Below are positions 12,501 to 39,258 of a stretch of DNA of 64,000 nucleotides, piece by piece (within the stretch, counting starts at the first letter, position 1; each line of letters begins with the position of its first letter). Where the stretch lies: NCBI RefSeq assembly GCF_039555335.1, contig NC_092628.1, positions 71,267,706 through 71,331,705 of the forward strand, written 5' to 3'. The notes beneath the pieces were generated by a model that saw only the letters and a program-made list of their open reading frames with translations, did no database searches and was not told the origin of the DNA. A program made the position numbers and the translations under genes. This DNA comes from Amphiura filiformis (taxonomy: Eukaryota; Echinodermata; Ophiuroidea; Amphilepidida; Amphiuridae).

Positions 12501-14180
12501 TTAATTCACAGAAATCTTCAGTATGCTGAAACCAATCTGAATACAATGGTTTCATGACTTTTAGGGTATTAAGGTAGGACACATTTCATGCATTGCTAGA
12601 TTCAGTGAAGTTAAACTGTAAGAAAATGAACATTGTTTCTTACCCTTTTCCCTGTAAGCAGGTGGTATTTGATGGGATAAATAGCAAAGTAGATATTCAA
12701 ATAGAACTCAAGTTTCTTGCACACTGGATCATTTTGTCGTACAGACTCTGGAACATTTTCATCCCACAGTATGAAGAATTCCTTCTTGGCACCAACTTTG
12801 AATGAAGACAATAAATCCAACTGCAAAAGATAAAACACATCTACATGTTTGTTAAAACTTTTCATTATGCACATTTTTTCAGTCGCCATCTTGCTGCCAA
12901 GATGAGGTTCTCCCTGCAAACGCATGTGCAAAATGTGCATTTTTGTTTCGTGTGCTTTTCTAGCAACGAGCCAGAAGGTTTTTGCAAAGCGTATGCGGTA
13001 ATTAAAGCATGCGCTTGACAGGCGTACGCACACACTTAGAAGGTAGAAACTCGTTCTGAAATGACCGTGCGATCAGTGAATACCCTTGGAAGAAAACCAG
13101 TGTTTCAAAAAATGAGAAAGTGCCATGGCACTTTTACTTTAAAAAGTAATACATTAGAAAAGGCTTAAAACCCAACTATTAGGCCCTGATTCATATTTAT
13201 TCCTTATTTATTTAGGCTTGGGTAATAGATTGTCTATGAAAAATGAGCAGGATCCAACTTTTTATGAAGGTTTGGCTTCACCAAGCTAATTTGTGAGCTG
13301 GCGGAAGCGCTGTGGGCTACAGGGTGCTTTAGAAGGCAATTTTCTATGAAAAGTCACTAGACTCTGTATGTTTTCACTGAACTGCCGGTCATTATCTGAC
13401 CTTCATCTTGCAGAAAGTGCAAGTTTTGAAGAACTGAGTCACTCTCAGGTTAAGAAAATGATGTTTTCCCTGACCCTCTTTGTACAGAAAGTCAATTTGG
13501 ACTATTTACTGGTGTGCACCCTTAGTATATCAGCTAAAGATCATCTTCCCAATTTGAGAATATTGTGCTTTTATTTTGAATAATACTCCCCTTTGTATGA
13601 CAGCTGAACTGAAAGAGTATAGTATTGGCTACATACCTGTAGATCTTGTTTTTCTTGTCCCATGGTCTTTTGGCAATAGCATTCACTGGTTTTCCTAATT
13701 GCTTACTTTCCGACTCAAATGCATGTAAAGTTTGTGAAAAATGTCCAAACTCTAAATACTGAGAAAAAAAGAAGAAAATGGTACAATAATGGCAAATCAG
13801 TAACTTATAAGGCAAATATATTATAATCAAAAGACCGTTTACTCTCTCTATAGATTGACAGTTTCACCTATCATGGTCGATAGGCATCAACAGAATGATG
13901 ATTGTGATGTTGATCCTTACTTCTGGCAAATGACTTGTAACAGGCAACTTTTGTGATTTGGCAGAAAGAGGGATACTAATATTATAATTATATTATAAAT
14001 TAGAACTTTCATAAAAATTCGCAGCTCACGATCTGGCATTATACCGTAATATAAGTGTCCACAGACCCACCTATTGTATTTCTTTGCTTTATACGGTCTA
14101 GACATTATGAATCCGGTACGATAAATTACCTCTTTTACAATGGCATTTAGATCTCCCTCAAAACTTATCGGTGGATTCAT
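533..14180 (-). CDS. ARMC9: ARMC9 (LisH/armadillo ciliary protein), N-terminal half, 11 or 12 coding exons
   Basis: Coding exons in transcript order: 14180-14130, 13758-13633 (or 13637), 12820-12644, 11753-11505, 9960-9945, 9547-9456, 8872-8798, 8354-8268, 4304-4267, 2386-2366, 943-835, 631-533. All have AG acceptors and, apart from the exon 2 donor, clear GT donors with matching phases. The peptide matches vertebrate ARMC9 along its length: a LisH-type start ending IVKEYLEFGHF, then [19 protein letters not shown], a coiled-coil stretch ending in [18 protein letters not shown], then LLPSLDYEK and [17 protein letters not shown]. The chosen ATG gives exactly the same spacing to the KEY motif as human ARMC9. 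In vertebrates the protein acts at the ciliary basal body and is mutated in Joubert syndrome; the role here is inferred. The C-terminal armadillo repeats are outside the window. Exon 2 is ambiguous: the strong donor CAG|GTATGT breaks the phase with exon 3, whereas a weak GT 4 bases further (TAT|GTAGCC) keeps the frame and the human length. Confidence 0.93.
1053..1311. mobile_element. Inverted-repeat element (MITE)
   Basis: Left end TATGTGACACGATCTGGTCC and right end (reverse complement) TATGTGACCGATCTGGTCC continue together as ATGGGGGCCAAAGG, giving about 40 bp terminal inverted repeats. There is no ORF inside. It lies in an ARMC9 intron. The superfamily is not determined. Confidence 0.75.
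1926..2160. mobile_element. Inverted-repeat element (MITE)
   Basis: The two ends pair over about 70 bp with mismatches: left CTGCAGTAAATTTTTTAATT followed by CTTCCGAGTTATG; right, reverse-complemented, CTACAGTAACTTTTTTAATT followed by CTTCCTAGTTCTGG. Flanking TACAC occurs on the left and TTACAC on the right, a possible target duplication. Confidence 0.6.
2366..2386 (-). other. ARMC9: ARMC9 21-nt microexon
   Basis: The minus strand reads CTTGCAG, then 21 bases, then GTAAAT. It enters in phase 2 (AG|C) and leaves in phase 2 (AG|T), coding SPIPEEK between the exons at 4304-4267 and 943-835. Because 21 is divisible by 3 and the phases are equal, the exon could be skipped without breaking the frame; exon 9 (38 nt, ending in AG) would then join directly to [11 protein letters not shown]. 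Confidence 0.8.
4380..4451 (+). repeat. 72-bp target-site duplication, left copy
   Basis: These 72 bases (beginning ATAAACATATG, ending CCATATAGTTC) recur without a mismatch at 7467-7538 immediately after the LINE tail. The first few bases may belong to the AAT tail of the element, so the true duplication is about 67-72 bp. Confidence 0.92.
4464..5191 (+). pseudogene. LINE endonuclease domain (broken)
   Basis: Exonuclease-endonuclease-phosphatase fold of the LINE above. Frame 1 covers 4464 to about 4554 ([20 protein letters not shown]). A one-base loss near 4554 then shifts it, and the continuing frame reads [24 protein letters not shown], then [12 protein letters not shown] and [18 protein letters not shown] is the conserved catalytic-region motif. 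The downstream SxxH end (TEPTHxxGHxLDLLIT-like) is present at about 4996-5040. Confidence 0.85.
5828..6946 (+). pseudogene. LINE reverse transcriptase domain
   Basis: A 372-codon open stretch with the RT landmarks in order: [39 protein letters not shown] (block A, AFD), [13 protein letters not shown] (PQGS), [11 protein letters not shown] (block C, FADD) and [10 protein letters not shown]. The ORF start is not a biological start; homology extends upstream in another frame (5772) and downstream past 6946 after another frame break. Confidence 0.9.
7467..7538 (+). repeat. 72-bp target-site duplication, right copy
   Basis: Identical to 4380-4451. Together they bracket 4452-7466. Confidence 0.92.
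8582..8746. mobile_element. Small inverted-repeat element
   Basis: Ends AGGTCCGTTCATAC and (right, reverse complement) AGGTCCATTCATAC, with internal palindromic words (GGACGTTAGTACGTCC; CCGCATAGCTATTGCGG). 165 bp and non-coding; a MITE between ARMC9 exons 7 and 8. Confidence 0.6.
9945..9960 (-). other. ARMC9: ARMC9 16-nt microexon
   Basis: The minus strand reads CTGCAG, then 16 bases encoding QDINN plus one nucleotide, then GTAAGT. The previous exon ends in phase 0 after DIY and the next exon (9547-9456) needs exactly one leading nucleotide to read [11 protein letters not shown]. Only this microexon satisfies both, and it fills the gap relative to human ARMC9. The splice sites are strong. 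Confidence 0.85.
10283..11462. mobile_element. Outer inverted-repeat element of a three-level nest
   Basis: Left arm from 10283 (CGCTGGTGAAGTGATG, then GGATTAACTACCATAGCAAT) pairs with the right arm ending at 11462 over about 85 bp. The same sequence occurs at 27985-28130 (GGATTAACTACCATAGCACT) and, degenerate, at 23310-23370, so it is a dispersed family. Two further elements sit inside it (10469-11327 and about 10664-11046). Confidence 0.7.
10469..11327. mobile_element. TIR element nested in the outer element, TCAG target duplication
   Basis: Ends GGCCAAAAAAAATAAATTGT... and ...TTTTTTTTTTTTTTTGCC; both lead into GTGTTGCCCTCC, so they are inverted repeats. It is flanked by TCAG on both sides (10465-10468 and 11328-11331). 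The related copy at about 28105 reads GTGATCAGCATGATATGA without the insert, an empty site that supports a 4-bp duplication. A separate inverted pair (10664-10690 and 11018-11046; CCCTTCACAATT) marks a third element inside. Confidence 0.75.
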
Positions 14181-14249
14181 CTCTCCAAGTGGTATTTCAG
14201 ATCCAATACTATAGCTGTGATACTGAAGGATTAGAGAAGACAGCCCATC
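14181..14249 (-). other. ARMC9: ARMC9 5' UTR part of the first coding exon
   Basis: A clean acceptor (TTTCTTGCAG, minus strand) ends just above 14249, so the ATG-bearing exon is not the first exon. The 69 bases before the ATG are open in frame, so a longer N terminus cannot be excluded. The exact length match to human ARMC9 from the ATG at 14180 argues that this stretch is untranslated. Confidence 0.6.
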
Positions 14250-16027
14250 CTGCAAGAAATTGTTTAGAAAAAAAATTAGAATTGTTTGTTTTCCTCTAGT
14301 CTGATATAGGCAGCAGTAGCCAGCAGGGGGATGAGTGCCCCCTGGCAAAAAATGAAAGAAAAAAGTGCCCCTCTGACAAAAAATGAAAGAGAAAATCTGG
14401 AGGGCAAAGGAAAAGAAAAAGGAACCCCATTTCCACCAAAATTCACCCTGATCATGGGCCAAAATAGTTTAATACAAATTTCTCTTAAAAACAAAACCGG
14501 CATATGTTTGTGTGATGCAACTGCAATTTTCGGTGCCCCAAATATTTTAGTTTGCCCCCCTTGACCAAGAAAGCTGGCTACGCCCTTAATAGCAGAGAGG
14601 AGCGTTTCCAACATACATGGACTCAAGACTTATTATGGAGCCTTATACAGCTTAAGGGGAGAAACATTTGCTCATGCCCAAATTTGAGATTTTTTTTATT
14701 CTTATAATCACCAAGATGTATTAGCTTTCATTTGAAACTGATAAAATACAACTTTTTAATTAATATTTTCTCCTATTTTTCTTGATTTTACAATCACTAT
14801 TTCATTCAGTCCAACTCTAAAGAGCCACATGGGCGGCGGGCGCAAGTCTCACGCATTCGGTCACTTTCTCAGTCTCACGCCAAAGCAATATAATCTCAGT
14901 TCTCACGCCTAACCTCACACATATCGTAAAAATAATGTGTTTTCCTTTAATACCCTCCCTCCCGTTCCCCCCCCCACACACACACACACTTTCAGATTCT
15001 CGCGTGCCATGGATCAAACGAACATATGATTATGAAGAGATTGAAGTATACATGCTAGGTGAATTCAAATTTGCCATCAAACTGCATCATTTTATATATC
15101 AAATTAAAGCCCTTGAGTAAACAAAGCCAAAACTGAAAACCTTTTTTTCATAGCACTTTCCGTAGCAAAGTTACATCTTGTCAAAGTCAAGATTGACTTT
15201 CATCAAAAAAGATTCAGCTAGCAAAATTCCCCAAAACGGCATTTCGGGGGTGTTTCTAGATCTTACACAATGTAGTCTCATTATGATAGCAGCTTCTTCA
15301 ATGGAACTGCTTTCAAAATCCCTCTAAAATTCCATGTGCGATTGTCTTATCACCATAAAAAATCATATATTTGGGTCAAGTGAAGTATAGAAAACATATT
15401 TATGTAGGTTTCCTTCTAGACTTCGCTTCGGCCAGTTGTTTTAAATTTCTATGTAAATATGCATTGACATTTTCGGCGAATTTGGCTGACTAGCAAATGT
15501 GTTAACTAAGGTTTGCCTGGGATACCTAATTGAAGTCGGCAAAAAATAATTCTGTCCCGGGTCAGTTCCAATAATCGAAACTCCCGGCTCCGACCGGGAG
15601 TTCCAACAGGTGCTGTGTATGTGTTTGTATGTGTTTAATGTGCATTCACATACACACTTAGCCGTCGGTTCGAAGAAATCGTTGCTCCAAAAATGATTGC
15701 AAATTACACATTTGTAATCATTTTTCACCACAAAATATGATATGAAAACACAGGTGAGCAATGTATGAATATATGGAGAGGTGAAACAGGTTATTAATTA
15801 TTGTCAATATTAATATTTTGCGACATTTATAATGAAAATAATTAACACTCCAGCCACCCTATGGCACCTTCTACAACTTGAGAACAAGTCCTCAAACGTT
15901 CGAAATTTGTAGTTACTACAACTGGTTCCCGGGTACGCCTTTGGTCTTTCTTCGACAGTATCTCACGCAAAGCAATTCCAAAAAGTTGACAGCCCTGCTG
16001 TTAAATACTAAAATGCAGAAAACCTTA

Positions 16028-16490
16028 GACGAGCGCGTATCTGTATCTGTATCTGTAGTTGGTACTACACAACGCTCCCTAGCTGGAACCAGGCGTGTAG
16101 GAATTGGTGTGCGCATGCCATGGGTTGATTAGTCGTTTCTTAGGTGTTCCATCACTGCAGTTTTGAAGCTGGCAGGGTCTTGAATTTGTATTATTGAGTA
16201 GGGTAGATTGTTCCAGGTGATTACCGTTTTGGGGAAAAATGATTGTTTGTAACAGTCTTTGTTGCAGGTGATTACTTTATAAGCAGCTGGGTGATTGTGT
16301 CGTGATTGACGCGGGTTTGGTTGCAGTAAGTCTTCGACCGGTAGGGCCAGGAGGCCCTGTCTTGCTTTGTATTGTAAGGATACATCGCGTATATACTGCG
16401 TTGCACGCACTGGTCTCTGATTGGCTGCTAAGGCGATATATTGTTGCCGAGTGGAAATTTATGAATGTGCGCCGTACGCGTTGTTAGCGC
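16028..16490 (-). pseudogene. LINE 3' fragment (C-terminal tail of ORF2)
   Basis: On the minus strand an open stretch to 16129 reads ARQGLLALPVEDLLQPNPR, then HNHPAAYKV, then SFFPKTVITWNNLP and FKTAVMEHL. This is the conserved C-terminal tail of CR1/I-group LINE polymerases (known pattern SFFPRT..WN.LP). About 60 bases after the stop lies a GATACA microsatellite (16038-16060), the usual 3' tail of such elements. Only the end of the element remains; it lies between the first coding and putative first non-coding exon of ARMC9. Confidence 0.8.
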
Positions 16491-16824
16491 CGAATTTGCA
16501 ACATCACGGTAGTCGCGCTCGTAAAAGGTTTGCTGCATTTTAGTATACCATCATGCCATGCTGACACAGGCAGGCTGCAGCAAGCAGTGCAACTGCAACT
16601 TCAACTTGTGCAAGTGCACTGTACAGTACTGTGCAGCAGTGAGTGAGTGACTCAGTGAGCAGTGTGAGTGAGAATTCATGAATTATCAACAAAATAAATA
16701 ATGAAATATGTCTGATTTTTGCGGTTTTGTGTATTTCTAAGGATACATTAATGCATGAATTAGTTGCTGATATCATTGTCAGTTATCTGTAATACATTAT
16801 CGTATATAAGAACAACATTCTTAC

Positions 16825-16860
16825 CTTTTCCCTAAGATTGCAAAATGAACTTCATCTACT
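16825..16860 (-). other. Putative non-coding first exon of ARMC9 (3' end)
   Basis: On the minus strand GGGAAAAG|GTAAGAATG is a strong donor at 16825, upstream of the ARMC9 5' UTR acceptor at 14249. Its 5' limit cannot be set from sequence alone. Confidence 0.4.
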
Positions 16861-17223
16861 GTGACAGTTGTTTACCTGTTTTGGTTGCCAGTAAGACAAA
16901 AATTTAACGCAATCTTATCCAAGGGAGTTTTCTCATCTACAATTTGATTGGTTTATCAAGGATGGAACTTTCACAATAACTCGGAAATTGTGGCTTAAAA
17001 TGGACTCATATTATTTTGAATACTAGAAGCCAAAGAACAAAATAATATAAAATATTAAAATTGTAGAATTGATTACATTTTGTACAGCAACATAATTTAA
17101 AAATAATAAAATTAGTTTTCACTGTACACCAATTAAAACGTGTGTAAATTGATTGATCATGAATTGGCAGATTCTTGTGTGTGTTTGTCTCAGCATACAC
17201 GAAATAACAAACCGTGAACCAAG
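16861..17223. promoter_or_regulatory. Probable bidirectional promoter of ARMC9 and PPIH
   Basis: This interval of about 360 bp separates the putative ARMC9 leader exon (minus) from the PPIH start codon (plus). It contains CCAAT-type boxes (GATTGG at about 16947) and no recognised repeat, in contrast to both flanks. There is no TATA box at a convincing place. The transcription start sites are not visible; this is inference from divergent gene layout. Confidence 0.45.
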
Positions 17224-34199
<16,976 letters not shown>

Positions 34200-35044
34200 C
34201 AAATGATACGATAATATGACTATACTATGAACCATTTCACTGTAATGGAACTGACAGTCTCCAGTACTAGAAAACCATTAGGGTTGATTCATGACTGAGT
34301 TGCCGGCACATGGTGCCACATCTGCACAGTTGGGTTACTTTTAATTAGGCCATTCCTGTACATAATGCACCTTGTGTGAAGCTGTGGCAGATGAAAACCC
34401 AAGATGATCAAACTTCGGTACCCTGGCTGGCATGATGGGAATAGATGCAACCCTGTCATGTTTGATAGTTCAGATTTACATTTGAATTCAGACTTTTACA
34501 TGGATTTTCAGCTCTTTTTCTGCACTTGCTCTGTACAAAAGGAGCTTTCCAGAGTTTTCATACATGTTTTCCAACTTTTTATCTGTGGTCACTCACACCC
34601 CTGTGTGTATTGCAAGAATTACAGATGTACCATGTAAGTGGTGGGTATATTTTATCCTCGGATTGATATGCTATTTTAATGTTGTTTTAATCATCGGAAT
34701 ATTGTAGTGCTACCTGTTCTTGGAAAGGTGCTTAACCAGATTGACAGACTCATCCCTCGGGCATTCCCCCACCTTACTTCATCAAAATACAGATTTTGGT
34801 ATAAGGTGAAAGCTCATATCATTCTCATATTAACCCCAATGAAATTTTAGGCCAGAAACATATTTTTTTTATGTGGTATGATTGTAGTTTGGTGGTTACC
34901 ACCTCGAAAGTGGCATTCGCTTCTGATTGGGCCACTGATACACATATCCGTTTCTATAATCTAAACCGCTGGAAGAATGTTTGGGTTATGGGCCCCAATG
35001 TGAGGTAGAAAACACAATGTGTTGCAATGAGGCATAGTCTGGTC

Positions 35045-35175
35045 CAAGCCTTGAAATAAGCAGACTGGAACCAGAAGCAATTTATTTTAGAAATGTGAAT
35101 TTTACAAGGACCAGGAGCAATTGGTGGCTTTACGAGGGTAAATTTGCTCCCCGCGCCCGCTTATTTCAAGGCTTG
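35045..35175. mobile_element. hAT-like MITE with perfect 8-bp duplication
   Basis: Ends CAAGCCTTGAAATAAGC and GCTTATTTCAAGGCTTG, flanked on both sides by GTCTGGTC (35037-35044 and 35176-35183). 131 bp. Confidence 0.88.
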
Positions 35176-35211
35176 GTCTGGTCACACATCTTTAAAAAGA
35201 ATGGAAACAAT

Positions 35212-35378
35212 ATTCAGTATCGAAGTTACGTAATGTTACTATGCCAACGGGATCACGCGCCAGAGTAATGAACTACGATCGAAACAATCACCACACAAAG
35301 TATATGGTACTCGAAGGATATCAAAATAGCGTGATCCGGTAACCAAGAGAATTACGTAACCACTTCGATGCTGAATTG
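35212..35378. mobile_element. Inverted-repeat element
   Basis: ATTCAGTATCGAAGTTACGT and GGGATCACGCG on the left pair with CGCGTGATCC and ACGTAACCACTTCGATGCTG on the right; arms about 50 bp. Confidence 0.75.
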
Positions 35379-36218
35379 TAGTCTTAGTAGGCCATGCTTT
35401 TTCATATAGTATACTGTAACTTCAAAATGTAAATGATGGTTGAAGAATGATCAATGAGGTATATACCATAGCTGACAAAATTTGTTAGGCTTGCAGTGGA
35501 CACAATACATTCCATCAAGTAAGAGGAATGCAGTAAAATAAGTACATGATTGATGTGAACAATCATACCGTGCCACACAAGATTTCATATAGATTGCCAG
35601 ATGGTCGTGTTGTTTTTGTTTACACCAGGTGACATCTTTCTGATTTCTATTAAATATTAAATTTCTGAAGATTTCCACTCAGCTGCTGAAAAGGTCTACA
35701 GCATTGTGATGCTGGTATACATCAACTCTTCTCAACCAATAGTACTTGGCATGCTCAGTGTGCAAACATTATGTCGCTTTTGCATACTGAGCATGTGTGC
35801 AATTAGCTTTTCTGCTATAAAAGTGATTGAATAGAAATTCAGCCTTATTGTATACTTGCCCAAATCTAAACATGCATTTAAAGGGTGTTAATATCTTGTA
35901 ATGAGACTGAATTTGAGACCCCAAATGGAAGGAATCAAGTGCCATTTTGGTGAAATTGAGTTATTGACAAGTCTTTGAGGTCAGAATTTTTTTCTCATCA
36001 AATTGTTTCTCTTGATATGAGCATTCCAAAATCTATACTTTTTATTAACTTTATATTTGACATTCTTTTATAGATTTGTTTTAATACGACCCTTGGTTGT
36101 AGTGGAAGAGGGACTCAAATTAATCATTGATTGTAGAAAATCAATGAGTGTCAATGTGTTGTAATATTTATAGCTGTTATTGAGGGCTTGGATATTATGA
36201 CATTTTCACATTTTTTAT

Positions 36219-36510
36219 GGGGCCTGAGAGGACATTGGACATATCGAATAGCATTTTGAATACGAGGAATGTCCTGATGATATTAAATAATTTGGATTTT
36301 TTGAAATTTGTGGTATAATTTTATGGCAAATGATTAAAAATTGATATTTTTGATATTTAAGTCCTCAAAGTAAATTGTATAAATCTATTAAAATTAGATT
36401 TATGTAGTATACTTACAAGTGTATGTAGCTGGGATTAAAAGCAGACGATCAATTGACATTCATCAAATTCAAAATGCAATCGATATGTCAGATGTGCTCT
36501 CAGGTCCCAC
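36219..36510. mobile_element. Inverted-repeat element, related to 22330-22490
   Basis: Left GGGCCTGAGAGGACATTGGA...CATATCGAATAGCATTTTGA pairs with right ...TCAAAATGCAATCGATATG...GTGCTCTCAGGTCCC over about 55 bp. The right end also occurs at 22420-22480 (GAATGCAATTCGATATGTCT). Confidence 0.75.
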
Positions 36511-36871
36511 AAAAAATATGTGAAAACATCGCTATCCGCTATATTATCGCAATAATATTGGTCCGGGAATATTGGTATATCATTATTCTTATTTCAGTCC
36601 TTTGTGATCTGCAAATAAATTTCAAACCCAATTTTCTCAAGCTGGTATTTTGTCACTTGGGCTCTTCCACTGAAATTAACGAGCTGGAATTTGTCGAGAG
36701 ATTTATGGTGCATTCTTCATTCTGTCCGATTTAATACAGAGCTAGAATGCATCAAAAGAATTCTTTCTTGTTGACAATCTGACAGTTTAATAAACTTGAC
36801 AATTTTGTATAAACATTTGTTTCTTTTGTGTAATAATTTATCTCACAACTATTTAAATTTCCTTTCGTTAA

Positions 36872-37220
36872 GGTGGTACTACACCCCTGGCCAATTTTGT
36901 GCCTATTTTAGTATTTTTCTCAAAAATTATAGCGCATTGGTGACAAGTAAGATATGTATATTATAGGGGCAAGGACTACAACTAGTGCACTGAAAATTGT
37001 ATTTCAGCAGACAACAGATGTGGAGTTACAGTCAAAAATGAGGGAAAACCAATATTTGATTATTAATAAATCAGTAACTACTAGTCTTGAGTCACTGAAA
37101 TTCCAGTGTAGTAACTGGATTCCTTGCCCCTATAATATACATAACTTTTGTTACCAGTGTTTTAGTCTTTGAAAAAAATGCAAAAATAGTCACAAATTTA
37201 TCAAGGGGTGTAGTACCACC
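36872..37220. mobile_element. piggyBac-like MITE, TTAA flanks (family A, copy 1)
   Basis: TTAA at 36868-36871 and 37221-37224; ends GGTGGTACTACACCCCTGG and (right, reverse complement) GGTGGTACTACACCCCTTG. The interior is itself palindromic, with TATATTATAGGGGCAAGGA on both halves. Other copies: 46507-46856, about 61733-62105, and a split copy at 37332-38716. Confidence 0.9.
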
Positions 37221-37480
37221 TTAAACACCCCCGTAAAATATTGCCACTTTGATTGATCCGACATATGTTCAGCATTATAGCACAGGGGTTGACCCAAAAT
37301 CAACTAGGCCCTAAAATATAGATCCCTTTAAGGTGGTACTGCACCCCTTGTAAAATTTGTGACAATTTTTGCATTTTTCTTAAAAAGTCTCATGAGTCTC
37401 ACACATTTGGTCACTTTCTCCGCCAAGGTAGTCTAATCTCACGCCTAGGTAGTAAATCTCACGCCGGGGGGGGGAGGGGG

Positions 37481-37822
37481 TACTCAGTACAAATGACCAT
37501 ACGGGACGTGCCGCAAACATGGGTAGCATTTTCAGCCTTCTGGTATATCAATGACCCCTTTTTCAAAGCCTATTTTGGTATATGAATGGGTCCTTTTTCA
37601 AAATTGTCTCATTTTTTTAGGAAAACCGCCTAATATTTTCTTAATCTAGCCAAAATTTTGGGAAATTTTTAAAAACTAAGACAATTTTGGGTAAATTCGG
37701 CCGAAAATTTTGAATTTTGGTATATCAATGGGTCCAAATTTCTTGAAAAATTGGTATATTTATGGGTCTACTTCCAAAATCTCAATGCACGTCCCTACCA
37801 AAACCAAACTTGAGTACCCCCG
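37481..37822. mobile_element. MITE nested inside the split family A copy
   Basis: Ends GGGGGTACTCAGTAC and (right, reverse complement) GGGGGTACTCAAGTTTGG; GGGACGTGC occurs inward on both sides. Inside, TTGGTATATCAATGGGTCC is repeated. Confidence 0.75.
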
Positions 37823-38076
37823 GGATCTCACGCAAAGAACTGTTGGTAAAATCTCACGCATTATATAAAAAAATTCTCTTTAAAGCAATGGTTTAAACCC
37901 TTGATTTAAATAGTGTAAAAATGATGCACCAAAATGGCTTCAATTGGACCTTCATTTTGCAAAATTTTCCAACAGGGGGCAATATCCTCCTGACAGACAC
38001 ACCTCCCCCTGCATAGTGGATAAAACAAGTGGCCATTTTTGTTTCTACTTTCGACATTGCAAATGCCTAGGCTATA

Positions 38077-38262
38077 CAGTGGAAACTCAATATAACGAAG
38101 TTGTCAAGGACAGAGAAATTAGTTCTTTATATCCAAATTTCGTTATATCATGGTTGTAAAAACAATGAATAACAAAAGAATTTTGTATCTTGGTTCTGGA
38201 AAAATACTTATTTATAACAGGGTTTTTCTTATATCAGATTTTGTTATAATGAGGTTTTACTG
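38077..38262. mobile_element. mariner/pogo-like MITE, TA flanks
   Basis: TA at 38075-38076 and 38263-38264; ends CAGTGGAAACTCAATATAAC and (right, reverse complement) CAGTAAAACCTCATTATAAC. CAGTNNAAACCTC-type ends are typical of pogo/Tigger-like elements. Confidence 0.8.
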
Positions 38263-39137
38263 TATATGCATGTGTAACACAATATATAGGCCTACAATAA
38301 TAGGGAAAACTTGTCCACGAAAGGCTTCATGTATCGTCATTTCATAAAATATAGTGCCAAAATGGCCCACCAAATCGCTTCAATTAGGTATTCATTTTGC
38401 AAAAGTTTCTTACGTCCGAGGGGGGCACTGAGGTCCGCCACTAGTGACTCACGCCAATTCAAAAAGGTTGACAGCCCTGCTGGCAACAAAAGTTTTAGGG
38501 GCAAGGAATCCAGTTACTACACTGGAATTTCAGTGACTCTTTTTATAAGAGGTACCGCTAGAATATACTTCATTTCTTAACATAATGAACCACTTGTCTT
38601 GAATCTCTGAAATTTCAGTTAAGGAAATGAATTCCTTGCCCCTATAATATACAGAACTTTGTTGCCAGTGTGTAGTTATTTTTTGAGAAAAATGCAAAAT
38701 TAGTCACGGATCTTGAGTGAATGGTTTTTGAAAGACAGTTTAAGGGACCCATCTTAAGAAATTGTTTTTTGAAATACTTCAGCACGTCATTTCAAGATAT
38801 TGCATAGAAACAATTTCTTCCATATGCGAGTCACTGTTGAAAGTCAACTTGGTGGAAATGCTGTGGATTATGTGCCAAAGTTCTTATGTTTCGGAGGTCA
38901 AAGCAATCTTTGCTAAACAATGCGAAACTTTTTGTGCCAAATTTACTAGATTTCAAGGTTTTACCATGGATTATCTGGGTTCAACCACTAATTTAATATC
39001 TTTAATTACTTGGGGGTTCAGCCTGCCAAAAAACCTTCCACAGTATACACAGCGAACCACAAAAGGTTTGAGAGTGGCTCTTGGTCAATTTGTGGGTGCC
39101 AGATTTTGAAACTACTTTTATGAAATGAATTAGTTTG

Positions 39138-39258
39138 AACTTCAACACTACACTATTTTTTTGCTCACCTGGAATGTTTTCACGAGTCCGACTAGCGTCT
39201 TCAGCAGATGGTGACGCTGTGTTCCAGGTGAGCGAAAAAATAGTGTAGTGTTGAAGTT
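39138..39258. repeat. 121-bp palindromic element
   Basis: AACTTCAACACTACACTATT...GCTCACCTGGAA pairs with TTCCAGGTGAGC...AATAGTGTAGTGTTGAAGTT, 37-bp arms around CGAGTCCGACTAGCGTCTTC. Confidence 0.85.

Larger units (their letters stand above)
34200..36218. other. PPIH 3' flank
   Basis: Presumed 3' UTR then intergenic DNA. There is no AATAAA close to the stop codon; the first good ones are at about 36613 and 36788, so the cleavage site is unclear. It contains the two MITEs listed separately and no convincing ORF. Confidence 0.5.
37332..38716. mobile_element. Family A copy 2, split by a later insertion
   Basis: TTAAGGTGGTACTGCACCCC begins at 37328. The body breaks off at about 37385 and resumes at about 38490 (TTTTAGGGGCAAGGAATCC), ending near 38715 without a terminal TTAA. 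The intervening 1.1 kb contains TCTCACGCC words and further elements. Confidence 0.7.

Noticed and set aside
15580-15602. CTCCCGGCTCCGACCGGGAG hairpin as a regulatory site
   Set aside because: A short isolated stem-loop in an intron with no supporting context.
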